The notes below the pieces were generated by a model. The model saw only the letters and a list, made by a program, of their open reading frames with translations, did not search any database and had not been told where the DNA came from. Below, piece after piece: positions 59,920 through 64,000 of a stretch of 64,000 nucleotides of DNA; position 1 is the first letter of the stretch, and every line of letters starts with the position of its first letter. This DNA is from Sphaerisporangium dianthi. Its GTDB lineage: Bacteria; Actinomycetota; Actinomycetes; Streptosporangiales; Streptosporangiaceae. The position numbers and the translations under genes are program-made. The stretch spans positions 124,001 through 188,000 of the forward strand of contig NZ_JBHSFP010000005.1 of NCBI RefSeq assembly GCF_042654065.1, in the 5' to 3' direction.

Positions 59920-61140
59920 TCAGGCGGACCCGAGCAGTCCGTGCGGGTCCAGGACGTACTTGCGGGCGGCGCCCTGGTCGAAGTCCGCGTAGCCCTGCGG
60001 CGCCTCGGTGAGCGGGATCGGGGTGGCGTTCACGGCCTCGGCGATCCGCACCCGGTCGTGGAGGATCGCCATCATCAGCTGCCGGTTGTAGCGCATGACC
60101 GGGCACTGGCCGGTGAAGAAGGCGTGCGACTTGGCCCAGCCCAGGCCGAGGCGCAGCGACAGCGACCCCTGCTTGGCGGCCTCGTCCGCCGCTCCTGGGT
60201 CGCCGGTGACGTACAGGCCGGGGATGCCGATCGCGCCGCCCGCGCGGGTGAGGTCCATCAGGCTGTTGAGCACGGTGGCCGGGCGCTCGACCCCGGCCTC
60301 GGCGCCGTGACCGCGTGCCTCGAAGCCGACCGCGTCGACCGCGCAGTCCACCTCGGGGACGCCGAGGATCTGCTCGATCTGGTCCTTCGGCTCGCCCTTG
60401 GACACATCGGCGGTCTCGCAGCCGAAACGGCGCGCCTGCGCCAGGCGGTCCTCGTTCAGGTCGCCGACGATCACCACGGCGGCGCCGAGCAGGAACGCCG
60501 ACGTGGCGGCGGCCAGCCCGACCGGACCGGCGCCCGCGATGTACACGGTGGAGCCGGTGCCCACCCCGGCGGTGACGCACCCGTGGTAGCCGGTGGGGAA
60601 GATGTCCGCCAGCATGGCCAGGTCGAGGATCTTCTCCATCGCCTGGTCCCTGTCGGGGAACTTCAGCAGGTTCCAGTCGGCATAGGGCACGAGCACGTAC
60701 TCCGCCTGCCCGCCGACCCATCCGCCCATGTCGACGTACCCGTACGCCGAGCCGGGCCGGTCGGGGTTGACGTTCTCGCAGATGCCGGTCTTGCCCTCCT
60801 TGCAGTTGCGGCACCGGCCGCAGGAGATGTTGAACGGGACGGACACCAGGTCGCCGGCCTTGGTGAACTCGACGTCGGGGCCGGTCTCCACCACTTCGCC
60901 GGTGATCTCGTGGCCCAGGATCAGCCCGGGGGGCGCGGTGGTGCGCCCGCGGACCATGTGCTGGTCGCTGCCGCAGATGTTGGTCGCGATGGTCTTGACG
61001 ATGGCGCCGTGCCGGACCTTGCGGCCGACGTTGGCCGGGTGGACGCCCGGCCCGTCCTTCAGCTGGAACTCGGGGTAGTCGGTGTCCTGGACCTCGACCC
61101 TGCCGGGAGCCAGGTAGGCCACGGCCTTGTTACCGGGCAT
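59920..61140 (-). CDS. fdhA: Glutathione-independent formaldehyde dehydrogenase-like zinc enzyme
   Basis: A 406-residue medium-chain zinc alcohol dehydrogenase. CGSDQHMVRGRTTAPPGLILGHEITGEVVE carries catalytic zinc ligands, SCGRCRNCKEGKTGIC the structural zinc site, and GAGPVGLAAATSAFLLGA the NAD-binding Rossmann motif. It matches the tightly NAD-bound, glutathione-independent formaldehyde dismutase/dehydrogenase group. A GAGGAGG lies 9 nt before the ATG. It likely detoxifies formaldehyde. It is divergent from the DHA2/MarR operon. Confidence 0.88.
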   Translation of the reverse strand: MPGNKAVAYLAPGRVEVQDTDYPEFQLKDGPGVHPANVGRKVRHGAIVKTIATNICGSDQHMVRGRTTAPPGLILGHEITGEVVETGPDVEFTKAGDLVSVPFNISCGRCRNCKEGKTGICENVNPDRPGSAYGYVDMGGWVGGQAEYVLVPYADWNLLKFPDRDQAMEKILDLAMLADIFPTGYHGCVTAGVGTGSTVYIAGAGPVGLAAATSAFLLGAAVVIVGDLNEDRLAQARRFGCETADVSKGEPKDQIEQILGVPEVDCAVDAVGFEARGHGAEAGVERPATVLNSLMDLTRAGGAIGIPGLYVTGDPGAADEAAKQGSLSLRLGLGWAKSHAFFTGQCPVMRYNRQLMMAILHDRVRIAEAVNATPIPLTEAPQGYADFDQGAARKYVLDPHGLLGSA

Positions 61141-61497
61141 TTCGTTCGCCTCCTCACCCCGTGGACGCGGCCGGGGTCGCCCGTGGGACGGGCGGGGGAC
61201 AGCCACAAGACCACGCCGTGTCGCGGCCGGACGAGATCGGCCGCGGCACGGCATGGCAGGCCGCTGTCCCCCTGAGCGCGGCGACGGCGGAGCCCGGCCC
61301 GAAACGCGCTGCGCGGCACCCGGCGAACGTCCGTGAACGGCGTCCGTCGCGGGTGACCGGCCATCGCACGCCCCCACGGGAGACGTTCTTCCCCGGGTGA
61401 TCGCCATGTACCCGCAGCTCATGGGCATAAATCGGGCTATAGCAGGCATTGTTTGTATTATCCAAATAGTTGTACTGCTACAAGCATGGGGGACGTC
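61141..61497. other. Divergent promoter region of fdhA and the DHA2 gene
   Basis: 357 bp without a gene. The right end is AT-rich (61435-61485) and holds the palindrome TTGTA-CTGC-TACAA. The left end is GC-rich without obvious features. Confidence 0.45.
61470..61483. promoter_or_regulatory. MarR-type palindrome before the DHA2 gene
   Basis: TTGTA and TACAA flank four bases 14 bp before the GTG. MarR proteins bind sites of this kind; the MarR gene is the last gene of the same operon. Confidence 0.5.
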
Positions 61498-62940
61498 GTG
61501 CCGGAGCCGAGCCGCAGCAGGCGGATGCTCATCCTGGTGATCTGCTGCATGAGCCTGTTCATCGTCGGGCTCGACAACACGATCGTGAACGTCGCCCTCC
61601 CGGCGATCGAGCGCGACCTGCACGCGCCGGTGTCGGGCATGCAGTGGACCATCGACGCCTACACCCTCGTGCTGGCCGGCCTCCTGCTCCTGTCCGGATC
61701 GACCGCCGACCGCGTCGGACGCCGCCGCACCTTCCAGGTCGGCCTGGTCGTGTTCGCGATCGGTTCACTGCTGTGCGGGCTGGCGCCGAGCCTCGGCTGG
61801 CTGGTGGCGTTCCGCGTGCTGCAGGCCATCGGCGGCTCGATGCTCAACCCCGTCGCCATGTCGATCGTCACCAACACCTTCACCGACCGGCGTGAGCGCG
61901 CCCGCGCCATCGGCGTGTGGGGAGGCGTCGTCGGCATCAGCATCGGCCTCGGGCCGGTCGTCGGCGGCGCGCTCATCGACTCGATCGGCTGGCGTGCCAT
62001 CTTCTGGATCAACGTGCCGGTCGCCGTGGCCGCCCTGGTGCTCACCGCCGTGTTCGTCCCCGAGTCGCGGGCGCCGCGTCCCCGCCGGATCGACCCGGTC
62101 GGGCAGGCGCTGGTCATCGTGACGCTGGCCGCGCTCTCGTACGCGATCATCGAGGGGCCGGAGAACGGCTGGCGGTCACCGCTGACCATCGGGTTCGCCC
62201 TCGCCGCGGTCGCGGGGCTGGCCGGGCTGATCGTCTACGAGCCCCGCCGCCGGGACCCGCTCATCGACCTGCGCTTCTTCCGCAGCGTGCCGTTCTCCGG
62301 CGCCTCGGTCATCGCGATCAGCGCGTTCGCGGCCTTCGGCCGGTTCCTGTTCCTCAACACCCTCTACCTCCAGGACGTCCGCGGCCTGTCCCCGTTCCAC
62401 GCGGGCCTGTGCACCCTGCCGATCGCCGCCATGACCCTCGTGTGCGGGCCGCTGTCGGGGCGGCTGGTCGGCGAGCGCGGGCCCCGGATATCGCTGGTCG
62501 TCGCGGGGGCCGCCTTCACCGTGAGCGGGCTGATGCTCACCCGCCTGACCGCCGGCACGCCCCTGCTGTGGATCCTCGCCGCCTATACCGTCTTCGGCCT
62601 CGGCGCGGGCATGGTCAACGCGCCGATCACCAACACCGCCGTCTCGGGCATGCCCTTGTCCCAGGCCGGGGTGGCCGCGGCCGTCGCCTCGACCAGCAGG
62701 CAGATCGGCCAGTCGCTCGGCGTCGCCATCGCCGGCTCGGTGCTCGCCACCGGCATCTCCGGATCGCTCCGCGAGAGCTTCGCCTCTGCCGGGCGGGCCG
62801 GTTGGTGGATCACCGCCGCGTACGGGACGGTCGTGCTGGCTCTGGGTATCATCACCACGGGCAGATGGGCGAAGGGCACCGCGGAGCGGACCGCGGCGCA
62901 TCTCTCCGTCGAGGACACGAGGATTCCCGTCACATCATGA
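61498..62940 (+). CDS. DHA2-family MFS multidrug exporter
   Basis: A 480-residue protein with 14 predicted helices: LDNTIVNVALPAIERDL in helix 1, DRVGRRRTFQVG in the loop, FRVLQAIGGSMLNPVAMSIV and WGGVVGISIGLGPVVGGALID in helices 4-5. It probably exports drugs or metabolites. GTG 61498 is chosen because GGGGGA sits 5 nt upstream; ATG 61486 would add four residues. The stop overlaps the MarR gene (ATGA), so export and control are coupled. Confidence 0.88.
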   Translation: MPEPSRSRRMLILVICCMSLFIVGLDNTIVNVALPAIERDLHAPVSGMQWTIDAYTLVLAGLLLLSGSTADRVGRRRTFQVGLVVFAIGSLLCGLAPSLGWLVAFRVLQAIGGSMLNPVAMSIVTNTFTDRRERARAIGVWGGVVGISIGLGPVVGGALIDSIGWRAIFWINVPVAVAALVLTAVFVPESRAPRPRRIDPVGQALVIVTLAALSYAIIEGPENGWRSPLTIGFALAAVAGLAGLIVYEPRRRDPLIDLRFFRSVPFSGASVIAISAFAAFGRFLFLNTLYLQDVRGLSPFHAGLCTLPIAAMTLVCGPLSGRLVGERGPRISLVVAGAAFTVSGLMLTRLTAGTPLLWILAAYTVFGLGAGMVNAPITNTAVSGMPLSQAGVAAAVASTSRQIGQSLGVAIAGSVLATGISGSLRESFASAGRAGWWITAAYGTVVLALGIITTGRWAKGTAERTAAHLSVEDTRIPVTS

Positions 62941-63353
62941 GCCACGACCCCCAGATGGCCGCCCGTGTCTGGCGCGGCATGCGCACGCTCGTCCTCGACC
63001 GGTTCGACCGCCGCAAGGAGGTCACCGCCGCCCTGGACATGAGCTTCATCCGCGCCAAGGCGCTGCGCCGGCTCGCCGCGGAACCGATGACCATGCGCGG
63101 GCTCGCCGCTTATCTGACCATCGACGCCCCCTACACCACCCTCGTCGTGGACGACCTCGTCCGCCGCGACCTGGTGGTGCGCGAGGTGCACCCCGACGAC
63201 CGCCGCCAGAAGATCGTGACCGTCACCCCCGAGGGCGAGAAGGCCGCCGCCGTCGCCGAGGCCATCCTCGGCGAACCGCCCCCCGCGATCCTCGACCTCG
63301 ACCCCGCCGACCTCGCCACCCTCGACCGCATCATCGCCACCCTCACCGAATGA
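62937..63353 (+). CDS. MarR-family regulator coupled to the DHA2 exporter
   Basis: A 138-residue winged-helix regulator. MTMRGLAAYLTIDAPYTTLVVDDLVRRDLVVREVHPDDRRQKIVTVTPEGEKAA in outline (residues 50-105) is the MarR DNA-binding region and wing. It starts within the exporter stop codon. It probably represses the operon through the palindrome at 61470-61483. Confidence 0.88.
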   Translation: MSHDPQMAARVWRGMRTLVLDRFDRRKEVTAALDMSFIRAKALRRLAAEPMTMRGLAAYLTIDAPYTTLVVDDLVRRDLVVREVHPDDRRQKIVTVTPEGEKAAAVAEAILGEPPPAILDLDPADLATLDRIIATLTE

Positions 63354-63439
63354 GCCCGACCTGCCGCGGCCACGCGCGCACGTGACCGCCGATCCGGCGG
63401 TCCGCGGTGGAGTCCCGCTCATCGAGGAACCCGTGTTCC

Positions 63440-64000
63440 CTACGACGAAGTCGCGGCGTCGCCGTGGGACGGCGTGGGTACCTGGTTGCCGATGAGGTGC
63501 AGTAGGGCGGTGTGCGTCTCGTGGTCGGCGGCCACCACGAGGCCGCCGGCCCCGGTGTGCACGGGCTGGCCGTGGATGCCGGTCACCACGCATCCGGCGG
63601 CCTGGCACAAGGCGATCACGCCGGCGAAGTGCACGCTGTCCCGAAGATGGCCGTCGGTGACGTACGCGGCCCGCCGCCCGGCGGCGACCCATGCCACCGC
63701 CAGGGTGGTGGAGACGACGCGCGGGCGGAAGCGTTCGGCGAATCCGGGGTCGGCGAGCAGCCGGGCGGCCAGGAAACCCGGCGCGTTGGGGAACGGCGGG
63801 TCGAGATTGACGTCCACCAGCCGCGAACCGGGCGACGGCGCGAGCCGCTCGTCCACGCCGTCGCGACGCGCGCACGCGCGGGCGCCGTCGGTCCAGAAGA
63901 CCTCGCCGGAGAACGGGTCGGCCGAGGCCGCCGCGGTGATGCCGGAGCCCGCGCGCAGGGCGACGTTCACCGCCACCAGCATGTTGCGCGCGGCATAGTT
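63440..64000 (-). CDS. Inositol-monophosphatase-family protein (5' end outside window)
   Basis: The C-terminal 186 codons of an IMPase/FBPase-fold phosphatase; the frame stays open to the right window edge. The first residues NYAARNMLVAVNVALRAG correspond to the part after the DGTxNY substrate motif, whose Asp lies outside. The rest (AAASADPFSGEVFWTDG; LGCQAAGCVVTGIHG-like segments) fits the family. It may hydrolyse inositol, fructose or histidinol phosphates. It converges with the MarR gene. Confidence 0.75.
   Translation of the reverse strand, partial: NYAARNMLVAVNVALRAGSGITAAASADPFSGEVFWTDGARACARRDGVDERLAPSPGSRLVDVNLDPPFPNAPGFLAARLLADPGFAERFRPRVVSTTLAVAWVAAGRRAAYVTDGHLRDSVHFAGVIALCQAAGCVVTGIHGQPVHTGAGGLVVAADHETHTALLHLIGNQVPTPSHGDAATSS

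Noticed and set aside
58448..60814. 788-codon frame antisense to the cellulase and in another frame of fdhA
   Set aside because: The cellulase and fdhA explain both strands; the frame has no family motif.

Overview
The window is a piece of a high-GC actinobacterial chromosome. The evidence is strong GC bias at third codon positions, Actinobacteria-restricted families (DUF1707, DUF5302, DUF4253, FxSxx-COOH), RsbW-type and SpoIIE-type regulators, many GTG and TTG starts, and secreted cellulase and arabinan enzymes. The gene mix resembles the order Streptosporangiales, but that placement is inference. No insertion sequence, integrase, phage gene, CRISPR array or rRNA was seen. The only RNA gene found is a tRNA-Lys(CTT). 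Both window ends cut genes: a penicillin-binding protein at the left and an inositol-monophosphatase-like gene at the right.

Layout, left to right. 1-11.8 kb: PBP tail, hemerythrin, WGR/beta-propeller protein, a membrane-anchored STAND NTPase with TPRs, a glycogen-debranching-type glycosidase, a MarR/MFS pair, DUF1707, DUF4253 and DUF5302 proteins. 11.8-20.9 kb: an RsbW-like ATPase preceded by two perfect CebR/CelR-type operators, glutaryl-CoA dehydrogenase, accessory SecA2, a DHA2 exporter, an EamA exporter and an alpha/beta hydrolase.

20.9-30.9 kb is the most notable block. It holds a complete FxSxx-COOH RiPP locus on the minus strand: precursor fxsA, radical SAM/SPASM/HExxH maturase fxsB, TIR-like fxsC, and fxsT with MinD-like, TIR-like, NB-ARC and TPR regions. 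Back-to-back with it on the plus strand lies an overlapping SLATT/DUF4231 and SLOG gene pair. These families have been predicted to act in biological conflict, so the block may be one multi-part sensing and effector island. The STAND gene at 2.8-5.4 kb looks like a paralogue of the fxsT NB-ARC-TPR half.

30.9-42 kb: a VOC protein, a DMT transporter, a divergent FAD monooxygenase/TetR pair with two matching 14-bp operators, a long heptanucleotide tandem repeat, a GNAT acetyltransferase, and a fatty-acyl catabolic operon (phosphotransferase plus three acyl-CoA dehydrogenases). Downstream is a convergent TetR gene whose own upstream region carries the same operator as the operon. A NERD-domain protein follows. 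42-49.4 kb: a MoxR/VWA pair, tRNA-Lys with a strong terminator, kptA, two secreted GH43-like/CBM42 enzymes and an ECF sigma factor.

49.4-64 kb: an FMN alpha-hydroxy-acid oxidase divergent from an unusual cytochrome P450, a GAF/SpoIIE/HATPase phosphatase, a small acidic protein, a GmhB-like phosphatase and a glycosyltransferase, a VOC protein, a secreted GH6 cellulase with CBM2 and its own CebR-type box, a formaldehyde-dehydrogenase-like enzyme, a DHA2 exporter overlapping a MarR gene, and the truncated IMPase. The shared CebR-type box suggests that the RsbW-like ATPase and the cellulase answer to the same sugar-sensing repressor.
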